Assembly (NCBI RefSeq): GCF_042666235.1
Contig: NZ_JBHTFQ010000012.1
Location: forward strand, 1-64,000
From: Halodurantibacterium daqingensis
GTDB lineage: Bacteria; Pseudomonadota; Alphaproteobacteria; Rhodobacterales; Rhodobacteraceae
Direction of reading: 5' to 3'
Length of the DNA: 64,000 nucleotides
In this document: piece after piece, positions 24,098-33,454 of the stretch
Layout of the letters: each line of letters opens with the position of its first letter
Position numbering within the stretch: the stretch's first letter is position 1
Program-made: the position numbers and the translations under genes
Notes under the pieces: generated by a model
The model's input: the letters and a program-made list of their open reading frames with translations, nothing else
What the model was told of the DNA's origin: nothing
Databases searched by the model: none

Positions 24098-24516
24098 TAC
24101 CAGTTGCCCTGAGCTTCGCAGACATCATGAACTGTGTCGCGCAGATCATTGCGCTGCCGTCTGATGTCCCGCTGCGCAGCTGTGTGTTCCGCAGCTGAGG
24201 CCAGAAGGTACCGTTCATCAAACTCTTCTGAGGCATCTTCCCATGCCGGGAAGCGGACGTCGCAGCCGCAGTTGCTTGTCTCGACGATCTGTTCCCATGC
24301 CCGCAGTTCATATAGGTCCATCAGCGTCAGCGCCTTGTAGGCCTCGCGCGGGTGAACCTCGTCCATCCAAGTCGGCCGTGCGGGCCGGTCGTTGCAGATC
24401 CGGTACTGCTGGGGCGTGATGGTCACGGTGAGATCATTCGTGACCTGCGGCGAGGTCTGTGCCGCGAGGGGCGCGGCCAGCAGGGTGACAGCTGCGGCGA
24501 GGGTGATCTTGCGCAT
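24097..24516 (-). CDS. Small periplasmic protein of the T4SS operon
   Basis: A 139-aa protein with a signal peptide (MRKITLAAAVTLLAAPLAAQ). ATG at 24516 is preferred over 24537 because AAAGGAAC lies before it. The mature part has several cysteines (CNDRP, SNCGCDVRF, DVCEAQ) that could form disulfides. Position between virB11 and virB6 is where small surface-exclusion or VirB7-like proteins occur in some systems, but I do not recognise the family. Co-transcription with virB6 is clear from the overlap. Confidence 0.65.
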   Translation of the reverse strand: MRKITLAAAVTLLAAPLAAQTSPQVTNDLTVTITPQQYRICNDRPARPTWMDEVHPREAYKALTLMDLYELRAWEQIVETSNCGCDVRFPAWEDASEEFDERYLLASAAEHTAAQRDIRRQRNDLRDTVHDVCEAQGNW

Positions 24517-24533
24517 GGGAAGTTCCTTTCGGT

Positions 24534-25568
24534 TCATTCGGCCGCGACAGCGGGGCGCGCAGCACCCTCTGTCTGACCCGTGTTCTGGTCTGGATGCCTT
24601 GCCTGCCCCGGCAGGAAGAACTCGGTGATGCCGCGCGCGCCATCGTGGCGCCCAGCCTGGATGATCACGTCGATGGAGCCCTCGATGTAATCGACCATGT
24701 CCGCATAGGTCATCGGCACATCGGTCTTGAGCGCAGCGATGGCGAGGCGGCGGACGGCGAGCTGCGGGGTCTCGGCATGCAGGGTGGTCAGCGAGCCGCC
24801 ATGCCCGGTGTTGATCGCTTCGAGGAAAGTCATGGCCTCGCGTCCCCGGACCTCGCCCAGGACGATCCGGTCGGGCCGCATGCGTAGCGTCGATGCCAGA
24901 AGCACATCGGCGCTACGGGCCTCGGTGTCCCGGTCGGCGATCAGTGTCACGGCATTCGGCTGCTCAGGGCGCAGTTCTGCTGCCTCCTCGATGGTGATGA
25001 TCCGCTCCTCGGGTGGGATCAGCGAGAGGATCTTGCGCGCCGCCACCGTCTTGCCGGTCGAGGTGCCCCCCGAGACGATCATGTTGAGCTTGTTCTCGAC
25101 GCAAAACCGCAGGGCTGCGTCGATATCGCCGGAGGCCACCACATCGCGCAGGGCGGCGTTCCGTTCACGGCGGAGGCCTTCGAGGCTGCGCTCCTTGCCA
25201 TAGAGGAAGCCAAGCTTGATCGTCTCCAGCGGCAGAGAGGAAAAGAACCGCAGCGATATGGAAACCCCCCCTTCCACGGCCGGCGGTTGGATCACCTGCG
25301 CCCGGATCGGACGATCGCGATAGAGGATCGAGACCGAGACGATGGGCTTCTTGGTGCTGAGCGTGGTCGAGGCGGCCGAAGCGATCTGGTTGCCGAGGTC
25401 CTTGATCTCGGTCTGGGTCAGCGGGGTGCCGAGGCCGCGCATGAAATGATCGCCCTGAAACTCGCCCCAGACCTGCCCATCGGGGTTGATGCAGACCTCG
25501 ATCGTGTCATCGCGCTGCACGGTTGCGCCAAGGCGGTCGAGCGAGGCTTCGAGATAGCTCGCCGTCAT
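24534..25568 (-). CDS. virB11: VirB11-type secretion ATPase
   Basis: A 344-aa hexameric ATPase. Walker A is GGTSTGKT near residue 172, followed by the Asp box (RIITIEEAAEL), Walker B region (RIVLGEVRGREA) and His box (GHGGSLTTLHA). It powers pilus assembly and substrate transfer from the cytoplasmic face. ATG at 25568 lies 1 bp after the virB10 stop; the longer frame is a virB10 shadow. The C-terminal end is slightly extended and polar. Confidence 0.93.
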   Translation of the reverse strand: MTASYLEASLDRLGATVQRDDTIEVCINPDGQVWGEFQGDHFMRGLGTPLTQTEIKDLGNQIASAASTTLSTKKPIVSVSILYRDRPIRAQVIQPPAVEGGVSISLRFFSSLPLETIKLGFLYGKERSLEGLRRERNAALRDVVASGDIDAALRFCVENKLNMIVSGGTSTGKTVAARKILSLIPPEERIITIEEAAELRPEQPNAVTLIADRDTEARSADVLLASTLRMRPDRIVLGEVRGREAMTFLEAINTGHGGSLTTLHAETPQLAVRRLAIAALKTDVPMTYADMVDYIEGSIDVIIQAGRHDGARGITEFFLPGQARHPDQNTGQTEGAARPAVAAE

Positions 25569-25569
25569 G

Positions 25570-26898
25570 TCACAAGATCTCCAGATCGCGGTCGACCATG
25601 ACCGTGATGCGCGTGCCCTGCTCGACATGGATCACGGGGCGGATCGCGAGATAGTCCTGCATCACGCCTTGGGTCGCATCGCGCAGATCGCCCGAGACAT
25701 CGCGCGCAGCACCCGCAGTTGTTGTATCCTCGATCTGGCCTGCCGCGACCGAAGGCAACGCGCCGATGAGCGAGATGAGCGCGGCCGAGCCAAACCGCTG
25801 CGCGAAGCGGGTGTCGACAAAGCCGGTGGTGCCGGTGCGGCCGAGCTCGTCCCCGCCAAAGGCACTGATCTCCACGGTCTGGTTGTCGGGCAGGACGATC
25901 CGGTCCCAGGCCACCATGACGCGCGACTGTGCCAGCGCGACATCTGAGCGGTAGCGCCCGATCAGCCGTGCCCCGCGCGGGATCAGGACGCGGCTGCCGT
26001 CGAAGGAATGCACATCCTCCGAGACAATGGCCCGGATCGCGCCGGGCAGCGTGCTGTCGAGGGCTGTTTCCGTCACAGCCTGGATCATCGTACCCTGCAC
26101 CACCGTGTGCGACGGGTTCACGATCACCTCGGCCCGTGTGACCGGTGCCGGCCTTGCGCCGGCGCGCACGAAAGCCTCGTCCGCACTGAGCCGCGCCTGC
26201 TCCTGCGCATCGCCGCGATCAGCGGCCTGTCCGGCCCCGGACCAGGCGATCATCGGCGAGGCCACGCGGGCGGCCTGCGCCTCAAGCTCGGCCAGGCGAC
26301 GGCGCTCGAGTTCGGCCAGACGCAGTTCCTCCTCGTCCGGTCCGATCCGGGCGGGGGTGGGCGGCGTCAGGCGCGCGACCTCAAGCTCCATGCGCAACTG
26401 ATCAAGCTGGCGGTCGCGTTCGGTCAACTGTCGTTCCAGCGCGCGCTGCGCCTCGGTCGATGCCGATTGGAGTGCCGCGATCTGGGCGGTCAGATCGGCA
26501 ATCGCGGCCTCGGTGCGATCATCGGGCACCTCGGTCGGACGCGCACGCAGCTCCTCAAGCTCGGCCCGCAGGGTTGCGAGGCTCTCCATCAGGGCAAGCT
26601 CGGCGCTGGACGGGCCAGTCTCGACCGGGTCCGGGGCGGCAGGCGGATCGGGCTGGCGCATCGGTGCCAGATCGCCAAAGCCTGAGCCCAGGGTCTGGAA
26701 CTCATCCGGGGCAGCGGTCACCAGCATGGCCTCGGGCTTGGGCTGCAGCGCGATCCACATTACCCCGCCAAGCGTGGCGATCCCGCCGACCCCGAGAAGG
26801 GCCGTCAGAACGCTGGCACTGCCGCGCGCGCGGCGCTTGCCGGTCGCACTTTCGAGGGCTGCAAGGCGGGTGGCGAGGTCTTCGGTGTCCTGGCTCAT
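25570..26898 (-). CDS. virB10: VirB10-type T4SS scaffold protein
   Basis: A 442-aa protein with one N-terminal TM segment (about 28-50), a Pro-rich and coiled-coil periplasmic stretch (about 80-200), and a C-terminal TrbI/VirB10 domain. The domain includes VVQGTMIQAVTETALDSTLPG, SRVLIPRGARLIGRYRS and RVMVAWDRIVLPD. VirB10 spans both membranes and couples ATP energy to the outer-membrane pore. The start overlaps the virB9 stop by 4 bp. Confidence 0.93.
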   Translation of the reverse strand: MSQDTEDLATRLAALESATGKRRARGSASVLTALLGVGGIATLGGVMWIALQPKPEAMLVTAAPDEFQTLGSGFGDLAPMRQPDPPAAPDPVETGPSSAELALMESLATLRAELEELRARPTEVPDDRTEAAIADLTAQIAALQSASTEAQRALERQLTERDRQLDQLRMELEVARLTPPTPARIGPDEEELRLAELERRRLAELEAQAARVASPMIAWSGAGQAADRGDAQEQARLSADEAFVRAGARPAPVTRAEVIVNPSHTVVQGTMIQAVTETALDSTLPGAIRAIVSEDVHSFDGSRVLIPRGARLIGRYRSDVALAQSRVMVAWDRIVLPDNQTVEISAFGGDELGRTGTTGFVDTRFAQRFGSAALISLIGALPSVAAGQIEDTTTAGAARDVSGDLRDATQGVMQDYLAIRPVIHVEQGTRITVMVDRDLEIL

Positions 26899-27590
26899 GA
26901 CGTTGGCGCCCGCATGTCCTGCACACAGACCTCGTCATCGCCCAAGCGCAGAACCCATTGGCGGTTGACGCCGGAGACACGGATGACGCCATCGCTGAGG
27001 ACCGTGCTGTTGACCGCCCGCTCACCGCCATTGGTGTAGCGGAAGATCGCGGGGACCGGCGCGTTCCGCGCAAAGCGGAAATAGGTGAAGGTGCCGTCAT
27101 CCCAGATGGCCGTGGGCGTGAACTCGCGGCTGCTGCTGACGGCATAGTTGGCGTTCGGGGCATCGGCCGCCACGGCGCGCGCGGGCTGGACTCGGGCCTC
27201 GGGGTAGCGGAACTGCACGACGTAATGCGGCGTCTCGCGCGCCTCGACGACGTGGAAGTAGTAGGAGCGGCGGTTCGTATAGACCGTGATGTTGGTGGCC
27301 ACGCCCGAGGCGGCAGGCTTGATCGCGAAGGCGCGTCCGCCGGGCACACCGTCGAACTGGAAGCCCACCGTGTCGCCCGCGATGATCGAACGGATGGTCT
27401 CGCCCTCGCCGAACTCGACCGTGGTCACGCGGGTAAGGCTGGTCACCACGCGGTAGACCTGCCCCTCGGTCCAGGTGGCGATCCGGACGCGGTTGTCATG
27501 AGGGCCGGGGCGCGGGGTCACTTCGGCGAAGGCTGCGGAGGCTGAAATCGCGCTGGCGATGAGCACGACGGGCAAAAGAGCACGGGTCAT
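26895..27590 (-). CDS. virB9: VirB9-type outer-membrane-complex protein
   Basis: A 231-aa secreted protein with a signal peptide (LPVVLIASAISASAAFA), followed by TPRPGPHDNRVRIATWTEGQVYRV. The C-terminal beta domain contains PTAIWDDGTFTYFRF and ends with VNRQWVLRLGDDEVCVQD, typical of VirB9/TrbG. It forms the outer-membrane core complex with VirB7 and VirB10. The start overlaps the virB8 stop by 4 bp. Confidence 0.93.
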   Translation of the reverse strand: MTRALLPVVLIASAISASAAFAEVTPRPGPHDNRVRIATWTEGQVYRVVTSLTRVTTVEFGEGETIRSIIAGDTVGFQFDGVPGGRAFAIKPAASGVATNITVYTNRRSYYFHVVEARETPHYVVQFRYPEARVQPARAVAADAPNANYAVSSSREFTPTAIWDDGTFTYFRFARNAPVPAIFRYTNGGERAVNSTVLSDGVIRVSGVNRQWVLRLGDDEVCVQDMRAPTS

Positions 27591-28264
27591 TCGGAACGGT
27601 CCGATCGGATGGCATATTGGGTGACGGTGAAGCCGAAGGGGTTCTGCCAGACATCATCGATCGAGCGGGTCCGTTCGGGGCGGAAGGCAAACATCAGCGT
27701 GGCGGTGAACATGCCCGCCTGCGCGCCCTGCGGGCTGGTCAGGCGCTTGCGCAAGCGAACCTGGGCGCGGTTGTCGCCGATCAGCGTGATCGAGGCGATC
27801 TCGACGGCCATCTCCGCCGAAGGGCCGTAGCGCGTCGGCGGATAGCTCTCCTGGCCCGAGGTCCACATGGCGCGCATGCTGGCCTCGGCCGCTCCGGTGG
27901 ACTGGGCCAGCACGCGGCGCACGCGCAAGTCGTTGTCGAGCTGGTTATAGGCTTCGCGGTCGAGGATGTAGCGGTAGATCTGTGCCTCGATCACGGCGGG
28001 CCGCTCGGCGAGCGAGACGGCTGCGACCGTGGCATTCGGGAGCGCCATGCCGGTTTCCGGGTCATAGGGTACGACCACGGGGGGCGGGATCTCGATCATC
28101 AGGGCGACGGCGGCGGCGGCAAGACAGCCGATCACGCCGAACCCCGCGCCGCCGATCCCGATCATCTGCCAGAGCCGCTCGCGGCGCAGCGCGCCGTGGA
28201 TCAGCTCCTCCTCGACGAGTTCGCGGGTACTCAGGCCAGTGGTCATGTCAGGCACCCCGGTCAT
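27587..28264 (-). CDS. virB8: VirB8-type T4SS assembly protein
   Basis: A 225-aa protein with a short cytoplasmic N-terminus, one TM segment (about 34-58) and a periplasmic VirB8 domain (EAQIYRYILDREAYNQLDNDLR ... NPFGFTVTQY). VirB8 nucleates assembly of the channel. The start overlaps the virB5 stop by 4 bp; a second ATG six codons in is possible. Confidence 0.92.
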   Translation of the reverse strand: MTGVPDMTTGLSTRELVEEELIHGALRRERLWQMIGIGGAGFGVIGCLAAAAVALMIEIPPPVVVPYDPETGMALPNATVAAVSLAERPAVIEAQIYRYILDREAYNQLDNDLRVRRVLAQSTGAAEASMRAMWTSGQESYPPTRYGPSAEMAVEIASITLIGDNRAQVRLRKRLTSPQGAQAGMFTATLMFAFRPERTRSIDDVWQNPFGFTVTQYAIRSDRSE

Positions 28265-29058
28265 GGTCGCAAGCTCGGCAGGGTGAAGTCCATGTAGCGA
28301 CGCTCCTCGGCGATGGTCGCGGCATCGACCACGCCCGCATTGCCCGCGCCGAGCGTCTGGATCGCTTCAAGCTCCCACATCCGCGTCATGGCGATGGCGA
28401 GTTCTGCGGTGACACGGGTATTGTGGTCCATCGCGGCCTTGAGATCCTCCATCTGGGGGATCATCGTGACGAGCCGCTCGACGCGTTCGAGGGATTGCGC
28501 GGCTTCGGCATGACTGTTCTGCGCCGCGGCCGACATGACGGCCCCGGTCGTGGCGCGCGTGGCAACCCCTTCCGCGCCAGGATTGCCGCTGGTTGCGATC
28601 TCGCGCAGCGAGTTCTCGTCAAAGCCTGCGCGCGCGAGCACCTGCTCCATCTGCGTGCGCATGGGGCCCGCAGTGATGCCCAGAAGGTTGCTCCAGTCCC
28701 CTGTCTGGATGCCCCGGATCAGGCCAGGCAGATCGCGGAACTTGGCCTCGAGCAGACCGTCGAGGCCGTCGCCCATCACCATGCCGAGGATGCTGCGCGG
28801 CCCGGTGAGCGAAGCATACATCTCTTGCAACTGGTCGAGCTGGTTCTGGACGACCTCGAGCTGCTCGAGCGCGTTGTCGAGCAGGTCAGTCTGGATCCCG
28901 AAATCCTGCAGCATCTGCTGAAGCTGGCGGATTTCCTGGGCGATGTTCTGGGTGTCGACCGTCGGCACGCCTTGTGCGCTCACAGGACCCGCAAGGGCGG
29001 TGGCCAGCGCGAGCGTTGCCGCACCGCTGGCAAGGGAACGGGACAAGCGCCTGATCAT
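28261..29058 (-). CDS. virB5: VirB5-type minor pilus protein
   Basis: A 265-aa secreted helical protein. After a signal peptide ending AGPVSAQ, the mature part begins GVPTVD and forms long helices (LEQLEVVQNQLDQLQEMY). It ends RRYMDFTLPSLRP. VirB5 proteins cap the pilus tip and mediate contact. The start overlaps the upstream transglycosylase stop by 4 bp. The same GVPT start and FTL-SL tail occur in that neighbour. Confidence 0.85.
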   Translation of the reverse strand: MIRRLSRSLASGAATLALATALAGPVSAQGVPTVDTQNIAQEIRQLQQMLQDFGIQTDLLDNALEQLEVVQNQLDQLQEMYASLTGPRSILGMVMGDGLDGLLEAKFRDLPGLIRGIQTGDWSNLLGITAGPMRTQMEQVLARAGFDENSLREIATSGNPGAEGVATRATTGAVMSAAAQNSHAEAAQSLERVERLVTMIPQMEDLKAAMDHNTRVTAELAIAMTRMWELEAIQTLGAGNAGVVDAATIAEERRYMDFTLPSLRP

Positions 29059-30248
29059 CGCAAACTCTCCAGGGTGAAATTCATGAACTGCCGCTCGGCG
29101 GCTTGGGCTGCGGCCATGGCGAGTTGCTCCTCGCTCAGCGGCTGGGTGTGGGCGGCCTTGATACGGGTGCGGATCGCGACCAGCCGGGCCAGTTCGGCGC
29201 GCGCATAGGTATTGAGCGCGATGGCCTCGTGGATGTCTTCGGTCTCACTGACGCGGCGGATGATGTCCTGGACCCGCAGCGCGGCCGCTTGGACGGAGAC
29301 CAGCGAATAGTCGCCATAGACGCCCGCGCCATGGGCCGAGAGGCTGAAGCTCGCATTCGCCAGAAGGGCCGGATCAATGGTGCCCAAGGCATCGATGCCG
29401 CCGACCGCGGCGAGGTAGCGGTTGTATTGCTGCGGGATCACCACGACGTAGTGCTGGGTCTCCGCGAAAGGGGGCACGCCGCCATATTGCTGCACCCGTC
29501 CAGGGCCCGCGTTATAGGCCGCGAGCGCGTGGATGATGTTGCCATCGAACATGTTCAGCATCTGCGCGAGGTAGCGTGCGCCGCCCGTGACCTGCAGCCA
29601 GGGGTCGTCGTAATAAGCCGGGTAAATCCCGAGATCGCCCGCCGTACCGGGCATGATCTGAGTGAGACCAAACGCCCCCACGGGCGAGCGCGCCCCCACC
29701 TGGAACCGGCTTTCCTGCCAGATCAGCGCCTGCAACAGGCAGCGCCATTGCACGAGCGTGAGGCCTGCGCGGCTCACCCCGGGCAGGCTATGGGTGTGGC
29801 GTGCAGCGCGGATGATCAACTCCTCCACCCCTTCCCGGGCATCGCCGAACATCCGTGCTGCCGCCGGGTTGTTGTCCTCGGGCGCATAGAGGCTGGCCGC
29901 GGCCGTGCTGACGCCACCGGCATCACCCTGCCCTGCCTCAAGCCCCGCGACCGTGCCTGCGACATCGCCCGCGCGCAGGGTCATCGCATCCATGATCCCG
30001 TTCAGGGCCGCGAGTTGCTGGCGCTCGATTTCGGCCAGTTCCTCCTCGCGGGTCAGGCGATCTTGCTGCAGCGCCAGATCCTGTTCACGCTGGTCGATGA
30101 TCGCCTGCCGGCCCGCGAAAAGGCGCAGATCGAAGGTCGGCACGCCCTGTGCGTTGGCCGGGGCCCCGAGCCAGACGCTGCAGGCGCCGGCAATCACACT
30201 CGAGAGGAATGCAGTGCTGGCCAGGTTTCGGATGCAGGCGGCGGTCAT
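29055..30248 (-). CDS. Lytic transglycosylase embedded in a VirB5-like frame
   Basis: A 397-aa secreted protein. After the signal peptide it begins AQGVPTFD and a coiled coil (about 45-80). An SLT domain follows (about 165-275) with ALIWQESRFQVGARSPVGAFG, the catalytic Glu in WQES, and AAYNAGPGRV. A helical tail ends RQFMNFTLESLR. Both ends match the neighbouring VirB5 protein, so it looks like a VirB5 homologue with an SLT domain inserted. It would cut peptidoglycan for the channel while joining the pilus complex. A separate virB1-like gene is also in the operon. Confidence 0.82.
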   Translation of the reverse strand: MTAACIRNLASTAFLSSVIAGACSVWLGAPANAQGVPTFDLRLFAGRQAIIDQREQDLALQQDRLTREEELAEIERQQLAALNGIMDAMTLRAGDVAGTVAGLEAGQGDAGGVSTAAASLYAPEDNNPAAARMFGDAREGVEELIIRAARHTHSLPGVSRAGLTLVQWRCLLQALIWQESRFQVGARSPVGAFGLTQIMPGTAGDLGIYPAYYDDPWLQVTGGARYLAQMLNMFDGNIIHALAAYNAGPGRVQQYGGVPPFAETQHYVVVIPQQYNRYLAAVGGIDALGTIDPALLANASFSLSAHGAGVYGDYSLVSVQAAALRVQDIIRRVSETEDIHEAIALNTYARAELARLVAIRTRIKAAHTQPLSEEQLAMAAAQAAERQFMNFTLESLR

Positions 30249-30252
30249 CGGA

Positions 30253-30465
30253 TCAGCCGCCCGCCCCCAGCAGCACGAAATCGCAGGATGTATCGCGCCG
30301 GGTCGCGATCTCGCCGCTGGTCGAGACCGTCACCGCGGAGGCGGAGCGCGCGGGCGCGTCACGGAAGTTGAAGCAGTTGGCCTGCGCGGGGTTATGCTGG
30401 GCGCAGGCTGTCAGGGTCAGGCCGAGGCCGAGCAGCACGGCGCTGCGGGTGAGGATACGGGTCAT
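30253..30465 (-). CDS. Small lipoprotein, VirB7-like by position
   Basis: A 70-aa protein with a lipobox (GLGLTLTACAQ, Cys at about 21). It is rich in small residues, with two further cysteines that could form a disulfide. It sits between virB4 and the transglycosylase, overlapping the virB4 stop by 4 bp. VirB7 is a small lipoprotein that stabilises VirB9; sequence identity cannot be judged at this length, so the name is positional. Confidence 0.65.
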   Translation of the reverse strand: MTRILTRSAVLLGLGLTLTACAQHNPAQANCFNFRDAPARSASAVTVSTSGEIATRRDTSCDFVLLGAGG

Positions 30466-32846
30466 GTCACTCTCCAGAAATCGGGGCGGTCACGGTAGCC
30501 GGGGCCGACAAGGGCCTCGCCCTTCTCCATGCCGCCGAGGATGGTCACGAGGGGGCCGAGCGCGCTCAGATCGGCATCGATCACGACCGAGCCACGGTCG
30601 TCGCGTACAAGCGCGAGCCGCGAGGCCGAGCCGACGCCCAAAAGCACGTCGAGTTCCTTCTCGCTGAGGCCGAGCATCGCGTAATCCGCAGCCGATGCGC
30701 GGATGTTGGGCAGGAGCACCTGGGTCGGCACGGCTTCGACGATGGTCTTGCCGGTCCGGGTGCGCTCGAGCTGGCTGGCATATTGCGTCATCATCACGAC
30801 GACGGCGTTCTGCTTGCGGGCGGTCACCAGCCAGTTCGAGAGCCGCTCCGCGAAATACGCGTTGTCGAGCGCCTTCCAGGCCTCGTCGATCACGATGATC
30901 GTGGGCTTGCGGTCCTCGATCACCCGCTCGACGCGGCGGAAGAGGTAGGACAGGACCGCCATGCGTTCGCGCTCGCTCTCGGAATCGAGGATACCGGTCA
31001 GATCGAAGCCCGCGACGTCCCCGTCGATGCTGAAGCTGTCCTCGGCATTGGCCCCGAAGATCCAGCCATAGCGGCCCTCCGCCGTCCATTCCTGCATCCG
31101 CTCGAAAAGATCGCCCTCATCATCGGTCGAGACGAGGAGCGAGGCGAAGTCCGACCAGTTCCTGAGGCCTGCGTTTCCGGCGCTGGCGTTTTGGCGCACG
31201 ACCTCCTGCAGACGGTTGGTCTGCACCGGGGTCAGGGGTCGGTCCCGGCGCTCGAGAAGGCTTGCGAGCCAGTCGGCCAGCCACGCCTGACCGCGCGGGT
31301 CGATCTCGGTCTGCAGGGGATTGAGGCCCGTGGGCCGCCCCGCCCGCACCGTCGAATAGCTGCCGCCAAGCGCGCGGACGGCCATTTCCATGCCGGCACG
31401 ATAATCGAAGACGAAAAGCCGCGCGCCTGCGCGCCTTGCCATGGTCATGAGGAACGCCGCCAGCACGGATTTGCCCGACCCGGGGCGGCCCAGGATCAGC
31501 GTGTGGCCACCGGTAGGCTCGCGATCCGGTGCGCCCTGTTCGTGGAAGTTGAAGCGAAACCCGCTGCGCTCGGGCGTCGGGAAGAGAGTGATCGGCACGC
31601 CCCAGGGCACTTCCCGGCCAGTCTTGCCGAGCGGGGTGCGGTGGAAAGTGGCGAGATCGGCGAAATTGTGGTTCGTGATCGCGGCCTTGCGGCTGCGCGC
31701 CCCTGTGTTCCCGGGATGCTGCGCCATGAAATGCGCCCGCGCGCCGAAGGCTTCCGAGATCAGGTTGATGCCGGAGGTGGCGGAGATGTTGCGGATTTCG
31801 GCCGCGATGTCGTCGAGGGCAGCCTGGGTGCGGGCATAGACCGCCACCGTCATGTGATGCTCGCCGAAGATCAGGCGTTTCGACTCCAGATCGTCCTGTG
31901 CGAGTTCGAGTTCCTGCGCGAGGCTGACGGCACCGTCATTGGCGGCCTGCATCAGCCGCAGCTGCCGCTTGATCCGGCCTGCCATGATGTTGGCGTTGAT
32001 CGGCACGAAGGAATGGGTGACCACCATGTCGACGGGCAGGTTCAGTTCGTCGAGCATCAGGCTGTCGGTCTTGGCAGGGTAGTTCTTGACCGCGAAGATC
32101 GTGCCGAGCTTGTCGCCCACGGCGCCGTCTGACAGCGCGATGGTCGTGCCGCGGAAGGTGACGCGGGTGTTGGCAACATCCTCGGCGATCACGCCCAGGC
32201 GCGAGCGCGGGAAGAGCGGGTGCTCTTCGCCCGTGTTGAGCGAGCCAACGAAGCCCAGAAGCTCGCCGGTGCTGGCAGCAAGCAGGCGGGGCTTCAGCTC
32301 ATCGAAGGACGACAGGAGAAACCCCACGACCTCGTCCAGCTTGCGCAAGCGGCGTGTTGTGTCCGCTGCATGACGCGCACGCGACGCGCCCAGACCGAAG
32401 GGCAGACGGCTGCCCGCCTCCGGGCGCTTCAGCACGGTCAAGGTCAGTGTCTTGTCGCGCAGGCCAGATTGACCCAGATGCGCCCGCCAGCGCTGATCGA
32501 CGGCGGCGGTGAACCCCTCGCCCGGGATGGGCGGTAGGGTCACATCGACCGCTTTCGACACCTTATGCAGGTAGAAGGAGAACTCGGTCCCCACCTGCGC
32601 GACGATGCCTGCCAGGAGCCCGCCGATCCGGTCGAGATGGGCGTCCTCGCTCGTGATGCTGTTCACCCCTTCGAGCCGGATGCACTGCATCAGCTCGTTG
32701 CCGCGCGTCCGGATCGTTCGGTCGGTCACGAGGCTGACGTAAGGCAGCATGGACGAGAGCCGCTTCTCGCCCTTGACCCATGCGGGCAGCGCGGTCAGCG
32801 GATCGAGGGCGTCTGCGACGTCATCGGCAACACCGTCACGGGGCAT
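30462..32846 (-). CDS. virB4: VirB4-type T4SS ATPase
   Basis: A 794-aa ATPase with the CagE/TrbE/VirB N-terminal domain and a C-terminal AAA core. Walker A is LGRPGSGKSVLAAF near residue 450, Walker B is IIVIDEAWKAL near 650, and the later MMTQYASQLE segment is typical. It energises pilin extraction and substrate transfer. The start overlaps virB3 by 11 bp. No broken motif was seen. Confidence 0.95.
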   Translation of the reverse strand: MPRDGVADDVADALDPLTALPAWVKGEKRLSSMLPYVSLVTDRTIRTRGNELMQCIRLEGVNSITSEDAHLDRIGGLLAGIVAQVGTEFSFYLHKVSKAVDVTLPPIPGEGFTAAVDQRWRAHLGQSGLRDKTLTLTVLKRPEAGSRLPFGLGASRARHAADTTRRLRKLDEVVGFLLSSFDELKPRLLAASTGELLGFVGSLNTGEEHPLFPRSRLGVIAEDVANTRVTFRGTTIALSDGAVGDKLGTIFAVKNYPAKTDSLMLDELNLPVDMVVTHSFVPINANIMAGRIKRQLRLMQAANDGAVSLAQELELAQDDLESKRLIFGEHHMTVAVYARTQAALDDIAAEIRNISATSGINLISEAFGARAHFMAQHPGNTGARSRKAAITNHNFADLATFHRTPLGKTGREVPWGVPITLFPTPERSGFRFNFHEQGAPDREPTGGHTLILGRPGSGKSVLAAFLMTMARRAGARLFVFDYRAGMEMAVRALGGSYSTVRAGRPTGLNPLQTEIDPRGQAWLADWLASLLERRDRPLTPVQTNRLQEVVRQNASAGNAGLRNWSDFASLLVSTDDEGDLFERMQEWTAEGRYGWIFGANAEDSFSIDGDVAGFDLTGILDSESERERMAVLSYLFRRVERVIEDRKPTIIVIDEAWKALDNAYFAERLSNWLVTARKQNAVVVMMTQYASQLERTRTGKTIVEAVPTQVLLPNIRASAADYAMLGLSEKELDVLLGVGSASRLALVRDDRGSVVIDADLSALGPLVTILGGMEKGEALVGPGYRDRPDFWRVT

Positions 32847-33114
32847 AGCTGTCGCCCCCGTGGAGCTTGCGGTTCGAGGTCGGCGGGGTTTCCTGCAAGG
32901 TAATGACCAGGACGTCGAGGAAGTTCGGATCCCAATCCGCGGCTTTCCAAAGCGCCGGCCAGGCCAGCCCCGCGAAGACGGCTACCACCCAGCTCTGCAC
33001 CCAGAGGAACAGAAGCGTCGAGCCGAAGAGCCAGACCATGGCGTACATGATCGGCAAGCCCATAAGCTTGGGTGGCCTCAGAAGGCCGATGAACACGCGG
33101 GACTGGTCGGACAT
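32836..33114 (-). CDS. virB3: VirB3-type T4SS membrane protein
   Basis: A 92-aa protein with an N-terminal RVFIGLLRPPKLMGLP motif and two hydrophobic segments (about 22-38 and 42-58), followed by a short charged tail. ATG at 33114 begins MSDQSRV; the longer frame is a shadow of the upstream region. VirB3 works with VirB4 in the inner membrane. It is 25 bp downstream of virB2 and overlaps virB4. Confidence 0.88.
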   Translation of the reverse strand: MSDQSRVFIGLLRPPKLMGLPIMYAMVWLFGSTLLFLWVQSWVVAVFAGLAWPALWKAADWDPNFLDVLVITLQETPPTSNRKLHGGDSYAP

Positions 33115-33139
33115 GGCCGAGACCTCCGGAAGCTCTGGC

Positions 33140-33454
33140 TCAAGTCGTCCAGATGGCGGCAACGATGGTGGGGGCTGCGGCGATGCCCGCGATCGCGACC
33201 ACGACCCAGAGCGCTTGGCGGAAATCGAGGATGCCGAAGAGCCAGGAGAGGAACACGCCGATCAGCGCCAGCGTGCCGATCACGATGCCCAAGGGGCCGG
33301 TGATGGCGTTCACGATGCCCTGCAGCAAGGTCTGGACCGGCGAGAGATCGATGCTCTGCGCCAGTGCGGGATCTGCGAGCATGATGAGCGCCATTGCGCC
33401 CATGAGCGCGCAAGTCACCGCGCGGGCGGCAACGGGGGAAAGTCTGGATGTCAC
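33140..33454 (-). CDS. virB2: VirB2/TrbC-type major pilin
   Basis: A 104-aa prepilin with a long signal peptide ending PALAQ, then SIDLSPVQTLLQGIVNAITGPLG and two hydrophobic helices (about 55-75 and 80-100). This is the VirB2/TrbC layout. It polymerises into the conjugative pilus. The start overlaps the virB1-like stop by 4 bp. Confidence 0.88.
   Translation of the reverse strand: MTSRLSPVAARAVTCALMGAMALIMLADPALAQSIDLSPVQTLLQGIVNAITGPLGIVIGTLALIGVFLSWLFGILDFRQALWVVVAIAGIAAAPTIVAAIWTT

Noticed and set aside
30783..32132. 449-aa plus-strand frame opposite virB4
   Set aside because: Complement of virB4 with no recognisable motifs.
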